Source: Microbulbifer halophilus | GTDB taxonomy: Bacteria > Pseudomonadota > Gammaproteobacteria > Pseudomonadales > Cellvibrionaceae | DNA length: 43,483 nucleotides | Assembly: GCF_026183675.1 (NCBI RefSeq) | Contig: NZ_JAPIVK010000035.1 | Location: 1 to 43,483, forward strand | Direction of reading: 5' to 3' | In this document: piece by piece, positions 26,602 to 35,056 of the stretch | Position numbering within the stretch: position 1 is the stretch's first letter | How the letters are laid out: every line of letters starts with the position of its first letter | Translations under genes and position numbers: made by a program | Notes under the pieces: generated by a model | Database searches by the model: none | The model's input: only the letters and a program-made list of their open reading frames with translations | Told to the model about the DNA's origin: nothing

Positions 26602-27641
26602 AGCACTCCGACACTGCGCATCAGGTCGAGCGTCGGGCGGAGATCGGCCAGGCGGGTCAGGTCCACTTCCGGCGGCGAAATCCTGTCCAGCGGCGGCAGC
26701 CCCTGCGGCGCCGCCACGCCCTCGACCAGCGGAATCTCGTAGGCTTCCGAGGCCAGGTAGGATTGCACTTCGCGGCTCAGCAGGTAGCGAATGAAGTTGA
26801 CCGGCAGATCCCCTTCGCTCAACGCCAGGATCCCGGAGGCGTTCACCAGGCAGCCGGCGTCATCGTTGCTGAACGCCAGGTCGACACTGGCATCGGGCTT
26901 GCCGGATTTCAGTCGCAGGGTGTAGTAGTGATTGGCAAAGCCCAGGTCCACTTCGCCCCGCTCGACTCCCATCACCACACCCAGCTCGCCGGCGTAGCTT
27001 TTGGCGCGCTCACTGACACCTCGCAACCAGTCGGCGGTGGCCTTGTCCCCTTCCACCAGGCGCATGGCGGTAACGAATGACTGGAACGAGGCGTAGGCCG
27101 GCGCCCAGCCGATGGAGAGGTCGCTATCCGCCAGTGCCATGACACTGTCGGGGATCTGTTCGGGCGTCAGCCGCTCGGTGTTGTACGGCAGGGTGCGGAT
27201 ACGCCCGGTAACCGGCGCCCACTGCGGGTACTGGAAACCGGTTTTGAGCTGCCCGGTGAGATCCGCCGGCAACGGCCGGGCGAGGCCCGCATCCGAGACC
27301 AGGCCGATTGCGCCCGAATCCACCGCCCAGAAGATATCCGCCCGGCGCACACCGGCCTCGGCTTCGGCGACGATGGTGTTGGCCAGGGCGGCAGTGGAGC
27401 CGCGCCGCACCTCCAGGTTCAACCCGGGATTGCGCTTGCGGATGGCCTCGAGGACGTTTTCGTAGAGACCGCCCTCACCGCGCCCCAGGTAGAGGGTGAT
27501 ATCGCCCTCGAGCGGCGGCAACTGCTCCACCGAGATGGCGCCGTCGGCACCGGCAGCCGCCAGGCTGCGGCCGACCGACAGCGGCAGGCCGCCGAGCGCG
27601 CCGGCCGCCGCCAGGGTCTGTATAAAAGTTCTGCGCTGCAC
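26598..27641 (-). CDS. fbpA: Periplasmic iron(III)-binding protein (FbpA-like)
   Basis: A 347-aa solute-binding protein. The N-terminus MQRRTFIQTLAAAGALGG has a twin-arginine signal (RRTFI) and an Ala-rich hydrophobic stretch. The mature protein shows the ferric-binding fold with ADIFWAVDSGAIG, LPYNTERLT and the tandem tyrosines of GFANHYYTLRL, equivalent to the two ferric-ligating tyrosines of FbpA. It delivers ferric iron to the permease. It is preceded by the unknown first gene of the operon with a 17-bp gap. Confidence 0.92.
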   Translation of the reverse strand: MQRRTFIQTLAAAGALGGLPLSVGRSLAAAGADGAISVEQLPPLEGDITLYLGRGEGGLYENVLEAIRKRNPGLNLEVRRGSTAALANTIVAEAEAGVRRADIFWAVDSGAIGLVSDAGLARPLPADLTGQLKTGFQYPQWAPVTGRIRTLPYNTERLTPEQIPDSVMALADSDLSIGWAPAYASFQSFVTAMRLVEGDKATADWLRGVSERAKSYAGELGVVMGVERGEVDLGFANHYYTLRLKSGKPDASVDLAFSNDDAGCLVNASGILALSEGDLPVNFIRYLLSREVQSYLASEAYEIPLVEGVAAPQGLPPLDRISPPEVDLTRLADLRPTLDLMRSVGVL

Positions 27642-27658
27642 TTGATGCCCCTACTGCC

Positions 27659-28462
27659 TCAGAAAACATCCTTGCGGTCTTTTTCGGCTTCCACCAGCAG
27701 GGTCTTGGCCCTGTCCAGCTTGGCCTGCATGGCTTTCACCACATTGCGCACATCGTCGACCGACGCATCGCCTTTCAGTGCCTGCGGCAGGGTCACGTTG
27801 AAGTCTTTCTCCAGATCTTCCACCAGCGCGGCGTCCTGCTCGATCAGGGCCCCTTCAACGCCTTCGAAACGCTGCAGGTAGGTATCGTGGACGATGGTGG
27901 TGGCGGCTTCCGGCAGCTTCTCGGCGTACTTGGCCACCACACGGTCCAGGCGATGCTTGATATCTTCCAGGGTTTCCGGGGCGGTGGTCGGTTCCGTTTC
28001 GGTGGTCTGCACCTCGGCCAGCAGGCCTTTCTCCTGATACTGGGCCGCCAGCTTCACGGCACCCAGCGCCTGCCACAGTGTCCGGTCCAGCTCGGCCTGC
28101 TCTTCACGCACCTGCTCTAGCGGTGCGCCGTTATCAATGGCCTGCTTGACCCCGTAAATCCCCTGCCAGATATTGGCGTAGGTGGGTACGTGGTTGGTTT
28201 CAATGGCCAGATGGAAGTCCACCTCTTCCCAGTACTCCGCCAGCGCGTCTGAATCCGTCGCCTTCTGGCCCTGTTCCTCATAGGTATCGACAACACCGTC
28301 AAATTTGGTGACCAGCCACTCCACTTCTTCCGAATACTGGTCCAGGTGCCCCTTCAGATCGTTGACGTGGTCGCCGACGGCACCGTGGGCCAAAACCTGC
28401 CCCGCCGCCAGCAGGGCAAACAGGCCGAATACCAGCTTCCGCATTTGTGGTAAAGATTGCAT
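27659..28462 (-). CDS. Fur-regulated periplasmic protein of unknown function
   Basis: A 267-aa protein with a signal peptide (about 7-25, LFALLAAGQVLAHG). The mature part is almost wholly helical and acidic, with His and acidic residues near its N-terminus (HGAVGDHVNDLKGHLDQ). It has no recognised catalytic motif and I do not recognise a named family. A GGAGGGGA ribosome binding site seven bases before 28462 supports the start. It leads the fbpABC operon directly behind a Fur box, so a role in iron handling, for example as an accessory binding or redox protein, is plausible but unproven. Confidence 0.8.
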   Translation of the reverse strand: MQSLPQMRKLVFGLFALLAAGQVLAHGAVGDHVNDLKGHLDQYSEEVEWLVTKFDGVVDTYEEQGQKATDSDALAEYWEEVDFHLAIETNHVPTYANIWQGIYGVKQAIDNGAPLEQVREEQAELDRTLWQALGAVKLAAQYQEKGLLAEVQTTETEPTTAPETLEDIKHRLDRVVAKYAEKLPEAATTIVHDTYLQRFEGVEGALIEQDAALVEDLEKDFNVTLPQALKGDASVDDVRNVVKAMQAKLDRAKTLLVEAEKDRKDVF

Positions 28463-28487
28463 AGGAACTCCCCTCCGTGAATTGGCC

Positions 28488-28506
28488 AGAAATGATACTC
28501 ATTATC
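28488..28506 (-). promoter_or_regulatory. Fur box of the iron operon
   Basis: AGAAATGATACTCATTATC matches the 19-bp Fur consensus at about 15 positions, including the whole TCATTATC half. It ends 26 bases before the start of the operon's first gene and overlaps a possible -10 (TATCAT on the minus strand, with TTATCT 16 bases further up). Iron-dependent repression is inferred. Confidence 0.8.
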
Positions 28507-28902
28507 AAAGACAAGATAAAGCGCCATCCGGCAAAACGCATCGATAATGCGACAATTTGCGCCGCGGTTCCATCTGCCCAACAGACACGGCTTCGGGCGG
28601 GCCATCCTCCTTGCAACGGGATCTGATCGCCCCAACCGTCGGTCCCGCAGGCCAGGATCAGTGCACACCCCGGGCGATTCTGGATTGCAGAGCCCCCCTT
28701 TACAATGCTCTCATGGCGTCTCGATAAAAATAGCGATCAAACCGCGACGGGCTTGCCCATTCATAACCTTGGAACTCGAGATTGGAACAGGTGTTGTCCT
28801 GAGCATCCCAGAAAACCGATTACAGATCCGCCATTGCCGAGACAGGTGCGGAGCCGGTTGACAGTTTATCGCCCGCAAACACACTGAAACAGGAGCGCCT
28901 TC
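28507..28902. other. Gene-free region between divergent iron operon and small secreted gene
   Basis: Apart from the Fur box at its left edge I see no gene, repeat or clear RNA here. The right end should hold the promoter of the 28903 gene. Confidence 0.4.
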
Positions 28903-29292
28903 ATGTTCATGCGACTACTCCAGCAACCACTCATCGCGGCAACCGCTTTCCTCATTGCCAGCACCGCCTTCGCTGAGTGCGATAAGCCCCAACCGCCGGA
29001 AATCCCCGATGGCAACAAGGCCAGTAAAGAAGCCATGGTGCAGGGTCAACAGGCCGTCAAGCAGTACATGGAGGAGGGCGACCAGTATCTCAAATGCCTG
29101 GAGCAGGAAAACCAGGCGGCAATGGCGGCAGCGAAGGAATCCGGCGTCGAGCCGGAAAGCGAGGAAGCCAAGCAACTACAGGCCAAGGTCGAAGCGCGGT
29201 TGGAAGAGCACAATACCGCCGTTGATTCCATGCACGAAATCGGCGATCAATTCAATCAGGAAGTGAGAAATTTCAAGGCTGCCAACCAGTAA
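28903..29292 (+). CDS. Small secreted helical protein
   Basis: A 129-aa protein with a clear signal peptide (about 1-24, LIASTAFAEC) and a mature, Gln/Glu-rich helical body containing two cysteines, one right after the cleavage site and one in YLKCLEQ. AGGAG lies seven bases before the ATG. I do not recognise a characterised family. It is not co-directional with its neighbours, so context says little. It could be a periplasmic scaffold or chaperone-like protein. Confidence 0.75.
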   Translation: MFMRLLQQPLIAATAFLIASTAFAECDKPQPPEIPDGNKASKEAMVQGQQAVKQYMEEGDQYLKCLEQENQAAMAAAKESGVEPESEEAKQLQAKVEARLEEHNTAVDSMHEIGDQFNQEVRNFKAANQ

Positions 29293-29473
29293 AGGCAGGA
29301 GTCAGGATGCTACCCCCGGCCACGGACAGGGCCGACAGTTCCACCCCACTGGCGCCACCGAAGATTCCGCGCCCTTTCTCAACCTTGTGCGGGCGCGCGT
29401 CGTGAAGGATGGAACAATCCACAAGTGGCTCCCTCGCCCCGGCTGCTCAATTTTGAAGCCACCACGCCTTTTT

Positions 29474-31570
29474 CTACTGCGGATCCGCAGTCTTTCCCGC
29501 CCAACCGGCAAACCGCCCCGGAGAGTTATCCGCAATCTCGCGCGCCGTCCGCTCCAGCGTCAGCGTCAGGCGTTCAAGCAACCCCTCGATGATCACCGTC
29601 TGCCGGCCGGGTTCCCCAGCGTCGTGAATCGCCTCCAGGAGCCGCCCGCTGACTTCCCGAAAACGGGGATACAGTTCGCCGCGGGAACTTTTGAGGTAGG
29701 TTTCCGATAGCACTTCCTGCCACTCCCCCAGCCACCGATCGACGGCCGGCGAGCGATGATTCCGGATCAGCCGGCGCAACCGGACAGATACGTGTCCCAG
29801 GTTGAGGCCGGTGAACCCCAGGTCGGTCATATGCCTGGTACCGGAGCCACCGGCCAAATCGTAGTTGGCCAGCCGCAGCAGCCGCTCCCCCATCCGGCCA
29901 TTGAACCAATCCTCCGGCTGTTCGCGACTCCCCAGATCCTTGAGATCGCGGGCAGTCGAGTGAATCAGGCGCCGCTGCAGCAGTTGGCTGTCAGGAGGTG
30001 AAAGCAGCCTGAACACCCAGAACAGGATACCGATGCCGACGAACAGCCCCAGCGCCGTGCTGGCCGCCGCAGCCGCATCAAGGATGATGTTGTTGCCAGG
30101 CTGCGTGATGATGGTAAACGAAACGGAAAAGCCCAGCCCGTAAGGAAGGGTCGGCTGGCTGGCGAGCATCAGCAGGCCGACAAAATACGGCCCCGCCAGA
30201 ACCAGTACCAGGACCTCGAAATCACCGCTGCCCCGGGACAGCAGCCCCAGCCCGAAGATCAGTGCCACCGGGATGGCGACCACCACCCCGACCAGCAGGC
30301 GCGGCAGTATCGACGACAGCGCCAGCATCGAGAAGCGCGCGAACATGACCGAGAAGACCACCGGCAGAATCATCAACATGGTGGCCGCGGGACTGGCCGT
30401 CTGGATCCAGACGAAGGCCCCGATCGCAAAGACCGCCGCCGTACGGAAACCGTTGACCGCACCGATCAGCGGATCGCGATGGGTTTTCAGGCTCGGCGCA
30501 TTGAGCAGGGTCCGGTCCCGGTGCTGCAAGGCGTTATAAGCCCGCAGAACAACCACCAGGTCCGCCACCATTTCCACCGCCGTCTGGCTCAGTCGGGATA
30601 CAATGGCCGACTCACCTTCCCAGTCGGCACACAGCGCCGCCAATTCCCGGCGCAACCCCTGTGCCAGTCGATAGGACTCCCCATAACCGTCCGCCTCCGC
30701 AATCCCGCGGAGCCGCCGGCGCAGTATTGCCAACAGTCCGGCGAATGCCGGCGAAACCTGCTCCGCGTGTTCGCGACGGAAACGGCCGAGAATCTGTACC
30801 ACCGCTAGCAACGACAGAATACGGTTGCACAACAGGCTCGCCGCCCGCCCCCTGCCCGGCCCCTCGGGCCCCTCGTAAACAGCGGCACTGGAATCGTCAC
30901 TGACGACCACCAGGGTTTCCAGGATCGAATCCGTGCACTCCCGGCGCTGTGCGCGGGAGCTGCCGGGATCCAGTTCCAGTGCCAGATACTCCAGGGTCCG
31001 ATTGATGGCGGTGCGGGCGTGAAAGCGCAGGTTGTCCTTTACTGTCACCGGCCACACCAGTTGGCTGACCAGCATGGCACAGACCGCCCCGATACTGATC
31101 TCACTGATCCGCGCGCGAGCGACGGCAAAGATGGCCTCGCTGTCCACCGTACTCGCATCGACCATTACCACGATAACCACCAGACCGGCAGTCATCCCCG
31201 CCATGGCAAATGCGTAGATATAGTTGATGTTGTGAACCATGGAAGCGGCGGCGGAGTTGAAGCCGATCCACACCGTCAGGCACCCCAGCGCCAGTAGCGG
31301 ATAATCGGACAGGAACGCCAGGATCAGGATCCCGACAGCGCCACCGGCGACCGAACCGAAGATCTGGCACAGCGCCTTTTCGATCACCAGGCCGCTTTCC
31401 GGGCGTATCTGCAGGAACATTGCGGATATCAGTGCCCAGTAGGGGCGTTCCAACTGCAGGTACATGGCGACATACAACGCCAGGGCCATGGCGAGAACGC
31501 CCTTGCAGGCGAAAATGACCGAGCGCCGGTCGGGCATCAGCAACTGGGCGAGTACGGGAGGCAGCGTCAT
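29474..31570 (-). CDS. FUSC-family efflux transporter (AaeB-like)
   Basis: A 698-aa inner-membrane protein with two blocks of about five transmembrane helices (about 18-175 and 370-505) and cytosolic domains between and after them. It has the aromatic-acid exporter look: FACKGVLAMALALYVAMYLQLERPYWALISAMFLQIRPESG at the start and the second FUSC block after NGFRTAAVFAIGAFVW. AaeB exports aromatic carboxylic acids such as p-hydroxybenzoate, but the substrate here is unknown. It is the last gene of the DUF1656-HlyD-FUSC operon, nine bases after the adaptor. Confidence 0.9.
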   Translation of the reverse strand: MTLPPVLAQLLMPDRRSVIFACKGVLAMALALYVAMYLQLERPYWALISAMFLQIRPESGLVIEKALCQIFGSVAGGAVGILILAFLSDYPLLALGCLTVWIGFNSAAASMVHNINYIYAFAMAGMTAGLVVIVVMVDASTVDSEAIFAVARARISEISIGAVCAMLVSQLVWPVTVKDNLRFHARTAINRTLEYLALELDPGSSRAQRRECTDSILETLVVVSDDSSAAVYEGPEGPGRGRAASLLCNRILSLLAVVQILGRFRREHAEQVSPAFAGLLAILRRRLRGIAEADGYGESYRLAQGLRRELAALCADWEGESAIVSRLSQTAVEMVADLVVVLRAYNALQHRDRTLLNAPSLKTHRDPLIGAVNGFRTAAVFAIGAFVWIQTASPAATMLMILPVVFSVMFARFSMLALSSILPRLLVGVVVAIPVALIFGLGLLSRGSGDFEVLVLVLAGPYFVGLLMLASQPTLPYGLGFSVSFTIITQPGNNIILDAAAAASTALGLFVGIGILFWVFRLLSPPDSQLLQRRLIHSTARDLKDLGSREQPEDWFNGRMGERLLRLANYDLAGGSGTRHMTDLGFTGLNLGHVSVRLRRLIRNHRSPAVDRWLGEWQEVLSETYLKSSRGELYPRFREVSGRLLEAIHDAGEPGRQTVIIEGLLERLTLTLERTAREIADNSPGRFAGWAGKTADPQ

Positions 31571-31579
31571 GGCCAGCCC

Positions 31580-32431
31580 CTACTCTTGGTCGAGGTAAAT
31601 CGACACGGTCATGCCCGCGCTGATATTCACATCGTCGGGCAGCGGGTCCAGCGCTATATCCACCGGTATACGCTGTGCCAGCCGCACCCAGTTGAAAACC
31701 TGCTGGACCTCCGGCAACAACTGGCTGTTGCCGTTGGTGTTGCTGTCGGCAATGCCCCCGGCGATGCTGACCACCCTGCCGGTCAACCTGCGGTCGCTCC
31801 CCATCAGCCGGATACGGGCTGTCTGCCCCACGTGCACGAGCTGCAATTTGGTCTCCTCGAAATAACCGGTGACATAAAAGGAACCGGTCTCGATCAGGGA
31901 CAGGACCGGGGAACCGCGCGTGACGTAGTTGCCCTCGCGCAATGTCAGGTTGCTGACGATGCCGCTCTTGGGCGCTACCACCTGCGCGCGCTGCAGATCG
32001 ACACGGGCCGCCTCCAACTGCGCCCGGGCCAGGTCGTAATCGGCCTTCGCGGCCTCCGCCCGGATACGATAGACATCGATATCCTCCTCGCTGGCGGCCT
32101 CGCGCCCGGACAGGCGCCGATCCTGGCGTTTGGCCAGCTCCCAGGCCACCCGCTTCTGCTCTACCCGTGCTTCGGCTTCAGCGACTTCCGGCCTGAAACG
32201 GGCATCATCAATGGCAAACAGCAGGTCACCCTTTTCCACCCGCTGGTGGTTCTCGACCGCCAGCCGGGTCACCCAGCCGGACACACCCGGCGCAATGATG
32301 ATGACGTCGGCGCGAACCCGGCCGTCGCGCGTCCACGGCGAATACAGGTAGTAATTCCAGACCCAGGTACCGGCTGCGATGGCCGCGGCCACAACCGCCA
32401 GGGTGATCCCGATACGCAACAGCTTTTCCAT
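31580..32431 (-). CDS. HlyD-family membrane fusion protein (AaeA-like)
   Basis: A 283-aa periplasmic adaptor with one N-terminal transmembrane anchor (ITLAVVAAAIAAGTWVWNYY), a biotinyl-lipoyl-like barrel (IIAPGVSGWVTRLAVENHQRVEKGDLLFAID), a coiled-coil hairpin (about 75-145) and a beta-barrel domain (SFYVTGYFEETKLQLVHVGQ). It connects the FUSC transporter to an outer-membrane channel. The gene follows the DUF1656 gene after three bases and precedes the transporter after nine, matching the aaeXAB order. Confidence 0.92.
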   Translation of the reverse strand: MEKLLRIGITLAVVAAAIAAGTWVWNYYLYSPWTRDGRVRADVIIIAPGVSGWVTRLAVENHQRVEKGDLLFAIDDARFRPEVAEAEARVEQKRVAWELAKRQDRRLSGREAASEEDIDVYRIRAEAAKADYDLARAQLEAARVDLQRAQVVAPKSGIVSNLTLREGNYVTRGSPVLSLIETGSFYVTGYFEETKLQLVHVGQTARIRLMGSDRRLTGRVVSIAGGIADSNTNGNSQLLPEVQQVFNWVRLAQRIPVDIALDPLPDDVNISAGMTVSIYLDQE

Positions 32432-32434
32432 GGG

Positions 32435-32641
32435 TCAGATCCAGCTCCCGAACAGATATACCGCCAGCGCCAGGTAACAGACGAAAAGCCCGACATCGAA
32501 CCAGGCCTCCCTCCAGATCAGTCGCCGCAGATCCAGTTGGTCCATTACCAGGCCCGAGATGAACGTCAGTACAAGGGCGATGGAGACGAATACCACCATC
32601 GGGCTGAACAGCATTCCGCCAAATCCCAGTTCATGCAGCAT
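32435..32641 (-). CDS. DUF1656 small membrane protein (AaeX-like)
   Basis: A 68-aa protein with two hydrophobic segments (PMVVFVSIALVLTFISGLV and VGLFVCYLALAVYLFG), the size and layout of AaeX. The start MLHELGFGG was chosen at 32641 because the family begins there; an upstream ATG would add 20 unconserved residues. It is the first gene of the efflux operon. The role is unknown, but it is almost always linked to HlyD/FUSC pairs. Confidence 0.85.
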   Translation of the reverse strand: MLHELGFGGMLFSPMVVFVSIALVLTFISGLVMDQLDLRRLIWREAWFDVGLFVCYLALAVYLFGSWI

Positions 32642-32923
32642 GGATGCTTCGCTCTCCCACAAAACACAGCCGGCGGCCGCAAAAGGGCACCGGCAATCCA
32701 TGAAAGACTAGCAACTGTGTTGCGGGGAGAGGTTCGGGGAGACGCAGTCAATGGGAGATCCCGAACGGGGGCCGGGAAAGGAAATAAATGCAGTCGGTGG
32801 CCGTGAGCGCACACTATCGAAGAGGCCAATGCGGACTTTCTCGCCTCGACCACAGCCATTTCGGTCGGCGCCTATTTCGTCCCCGATTGGGATCGGGAAA
32901 ACTTAAGTCAAATTGAACTAGTA

Positions 32924-33157
32924 TTACGAATTGCTGAACAGCTGCCTCAAAAGCTCTCGGATAGCAAGGGCGTGCTCTTCAATAACAAGAGAATAGTGAT
33001 TGCGAATTGCCGGGTTCGGTTGGTAATCGCCATTATCCAAGGCGGTTTGTACCGCCACCAAGGCTACCAGTTTGTCCACTTGGAGATAGAGGTCCTCCTC
33101 CAACCTGACCCGCAATGACGGCTCCTCAAACAGGCTGTCAGTCAACTGACGATGCAT
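32924..33157 (-). CDS. Small hypothetical protein divergent from Xre regulator
   Basis: A 77-aa acidic, helical protein with no membrane segment, starting MHRQLTDSLFEEPS. An exceptionally strong Shine-Dalgarno sequence (AGGAGGGGAGGGG) directly precedes the ATG, so it is probably translated. I do not recognise the family. Its start is 126 bp from the divergent Xre gene and the shared space holds palindromic operator-like sites, so it may be under that regulator's control. Confidence 0.6.
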   Translation of the reverse strand: MHRQLTDSLFEEPSLRVRLEEDLYLQVDKLVALVAVQTALDNGDYQPNPAIRNHYSLVIEEHALAIRELLRQLFSNS

Positions 33158-33245
33158 CCCCCTCCCCTCCTTTGATCAAATCCAAAACACTGGGGCTTCC
33201 TCCCGACCCGGATATCGCCAACAGGTCTATAGCCAGCAGAAAATT

Positions 33246-33292
33246 ACCCACATGCGGGTTAGCTTCTATCTTATAACCCACATATGGTTAGC
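33246..33292. promoter_or_regulatory. Paired palindromic operators before the Xre gene
   Basis: Two related 18-bp sites, ACCCACATGCGGGTTAGC at 33246 and ACCCACATATGGTTAGC-like at 33275, are spaced 29 bp apart. Each has a near-palindromic core (ACCC...GGGT or GGTT). The second contains the start codon of the regulator, an arrangement fitting tight autorepression. This is inference from symmetry and position. Confidence 0.6.
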
Positions 33293-33508
33293 AATCAACT
33301 CAAATTTCGCACAGTCCTCGCCCGCCAGCTCCGAGCCAAGCGGGATGCCATGGGACTGGGCCAGCAAGAGTTTGCCAAAAAGCTGGCTATCAGCCAGTCC
33401 ACACTCGCCCGTATTGAAAGTGGCCAGCAGAATGTGACGATCGATATGCTGGAGCTTATTTGTAATCGTTTAAAATGTAAGATATTCGAGCTATTGCCAG
33501 ATCAATAG
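33284..33508 (+). CDS. Orphan Xre-family transcriptional regulator (HipB-like)
   Basis: A 74-aa protein that is almost entirely one Cro/C1-type helix-turn-helix: LRAKRDAMGLGQQEFAKKLAISQSTLARIESGQQNVTIDMLELICNRL. No DNA-binding partner or toxin follows, because the next gene is a convergent oxidoreductase. Antitoxins such as HipB look like this, so it may be the survivor of a toxin-antitoxin pair. There is no Shine-Dalgarno sequence, and its ATG lies inside an operator-like palindrome, suggesting a leaderless or very short leader transcript. Confidence 0.8.
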   Translation: MVSNQLKFRTVLARQLRAKRDAMGLGQQEFAKKLAISQSTLARIESGQQNVTIDMLELICNRLKCKIFELLPDQ

Positions 33509-33571
33509 AGCTGGTGCTCAACGGTCAGCATATTTCCATTACCCAGGGGCAACCTGACTTCTACCACCTTC

Positions 33572-34558
33572 TTAACCATTTGATATAAGCACCTTCCCCA
33601 AGACCTTGCCGGATTCCAGCGCTTCGTGTGCCTCTGCAATATGATCGAGCCCCAGGTTCAGTCCAATTCTCGGCTTGTATACACCTGCCGCGAGGCACTG
33701 GTTGATATCCGTAATCGCCGTTTTCTTGGCCTCGTCGGACACGTGATAGATATAGACAAAACGCAGGACAACTCCCTGCATCATCGCTTTCAACATCGGC
33801 AGTGAAAGCTCGTCCCCGGCACCATCAACCGCGTATGCACTGACGACACCACCCTGCGCCAGACACCTCAAGTCTGTATCCAGATTGGATTTCACATTGA
33901 CATCGACGATGCGTTCGACCCCGGCACCGTCCGTTGCATCTAGAATGACATCAGCGACATTTTCCTCAAACCGGTCAATGATCAAGTCTGCACCATTAGC
34001 ACTGGCGACCTCCGCCTGCATTTCTCCAGCCACCGTCGTTGCCACCCAGGCACCCGCCCACTTGGCCAGCAGGATGGTCGCTGTTCCCACTACACCGGCG
34101 CCGCCGTGCACCAACACCCGGCGACCACTCAGTTCACCATCGGCGAACAAACAGCGGTGCGCAGTCAGGGCTGGAATCCCCAAGGTAGCGCCAATATCAA
34201 AGGGGACATTTTCGGGCAACGGCACCGCTTGCAGGGACGGGACCACGACATATTCAGCTGCCGTACCATTGGCCCCGCCATATTGCGCCTCGTAGATCCA
34301 TACACGCTCTCCGATCCGCTCCGCGGATACCTGCTCACCTACCGCATCGATGACACCAGCCCCATCCTGATGGGGAATAATTCGAGGAAAGGCCATGGAT
34401 GAAGAGAATCCTGTGCGCGCCTTGATATCCGTTGGATTCAGGCCTGAAACATAAACCCGGACCCGAACTTCCCCGGGCCCGGGCTCGGACACCGGTATTT
34501 CCCCCAAGACCAACACATCTCGCGCCTCTCCCTGACGTTCGTAATAAACCGCTTTCAT
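33572..34558 (-). CDS. NADPH:quinone reductase-type MDR oxidoreductase
   Basis: A 328-aa zeta-crystallin-like member of the medium-chain dehydrogenase family. It has the GroES-like N-terminal half (GEVRVRVYVSGLNPTDIKARTG, PHQDGAGVIDAVG), the nucleotide-binding motif VHGGAGVVGTATILLAKWAG (about residues 150-169) and the DVILDATDGAGVERIVDVNV block. The zinc-binding residues of alcohol dehydrogenases are absent, as in quinone reductases. It reduces quinones or related electrophiles with NADPH. It is divergent from an HxlR regulator, a pairing common for quinone- or electrophile-sensing systems. Confidence 0.9.
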   Translation of the reverse strand: MKAVYYERQGEARDVLVLGEIPVSEPGPGEVRVRVYVSGLNPTDIKARTGFSSSMAFPRIIPHQDGAGVIDAVGEQVSAERIGERVWIYEAQYGGANGTAAEYVVVPSLQAVPLPENVPFDIGATLGIPALTAHRCLFADGELSGRRVLVHGGAGVVGTATILLAKWAGAWVATTVAGEMQAEVASANGADLIIDRFEENVADVILDATDGAGVERIVDVNVKSNLDTDLRCLAQGGVVSAYAVDGAGDELSLPMLKAMMQGVVLRFVYIYHVSDEAKKTAITDINQCLAAGVYKPRIGLNLGLDHIAEAHEALESGKVLGKVLISNG

Positions 34559-34580
34559 AAAAGCCTCCAGGCTGTTTCAC

Positions 34581-34664
34581 GATTGGCCCATCTCGGCCAA
34601 TCTTTACCCGCTCAGGATCAAAGAAAGGGATACTTTTGACAAGTAGGCACAAGAATGATATCTA
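34581..34664. promoter_or_regulatory. Divergent operator region of quinone reductase and HxlR regulator
   Basis: GATTGGCC (34581-34588) pairs with GGCCAATC (34595-34602) across six bases. TACTTTTGACAAGTA (34631-34645) is a TACT-N7-AGTA palindrome like those I recall for HxlR-family sensors such as YodB. It overlaps a good sigma-70 promoter, TTGACA (34636) and TATCTA (34659) with a 17-bp spacer, that reads toward the regulator. Confidence 0.6.
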
Positions 34665-34693
34665 AGGATATTAACTATACTATAGGCCAAGCA

Positions 34694-35023
34694 ATGAGTG
34701 CGCCACGCAAGCAATATATCTGTGCCGTCGAGGCCACCGTCGATGTCATGGGCGGCAAGTGGAAACCGCTGATCATTCACTATCTGCTTGGAGGAACCAA
34801 AAGGTTTGGCGAACTGCGAAAACTGATAGGCGGCGTCACCCAGCGCTCCCTGACGCTACAGCTGCGCCAACTTGAAGCCGATGGCATCGTCAACCGGGAA
34901 GTCTTTCCGGAAGTGCCTCCCCGGGTCGAATACTCCCTGACCGCTTTCGGAACAACGCTCGCCCCGATACTCGAAGCGATGAAACAATGGGGAGAAAATC
35001 ACATCGCCAACCAGCCGCGCTAG
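34694..35023 (+). CDS. HxlR-family transcriptional regulator
   Basis: A 109-aa winged-helix regulator with the HxlR core: CAVEATVDVMGGKWKPLIIHYLLGGTKRFGELRKLIGGVTQRSLTLQLRQLEADGIVNREV. An N-terminal Cys in YICAVEA occupies the place where YodB/QorR-type members have the redox-sensing cysteine, making thiol-based control of the divergent reductase likely. The start was set at ATG 34694, because the earlier in-frame ATG (34655) lies inside the predicted promoter spacer and cannot be transcribed from it. Confidence 0.88.
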   Translation: MSAPRKQYICAVEATVDVMGGKWKPLIIHYLLGGTKRFGELRKLIGGVTQRSLTLQLRQLEADGIVNREVFPEVPPRVEYSLTAFGTTLAPILEAMKQWGENHIANQPR

Positions 35024-35056
35024 CACGGCCGTGCGTGATACGAGATTTCCCTGATA

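Noticed and set aside
29476..29491. 16-bp perfect palindrome ACTGCGGATCCGCAGT at the FUSC stop
   Set aside because: It has no loop or U-run and lies in coding sequence; a short palindrome can arise by chance.
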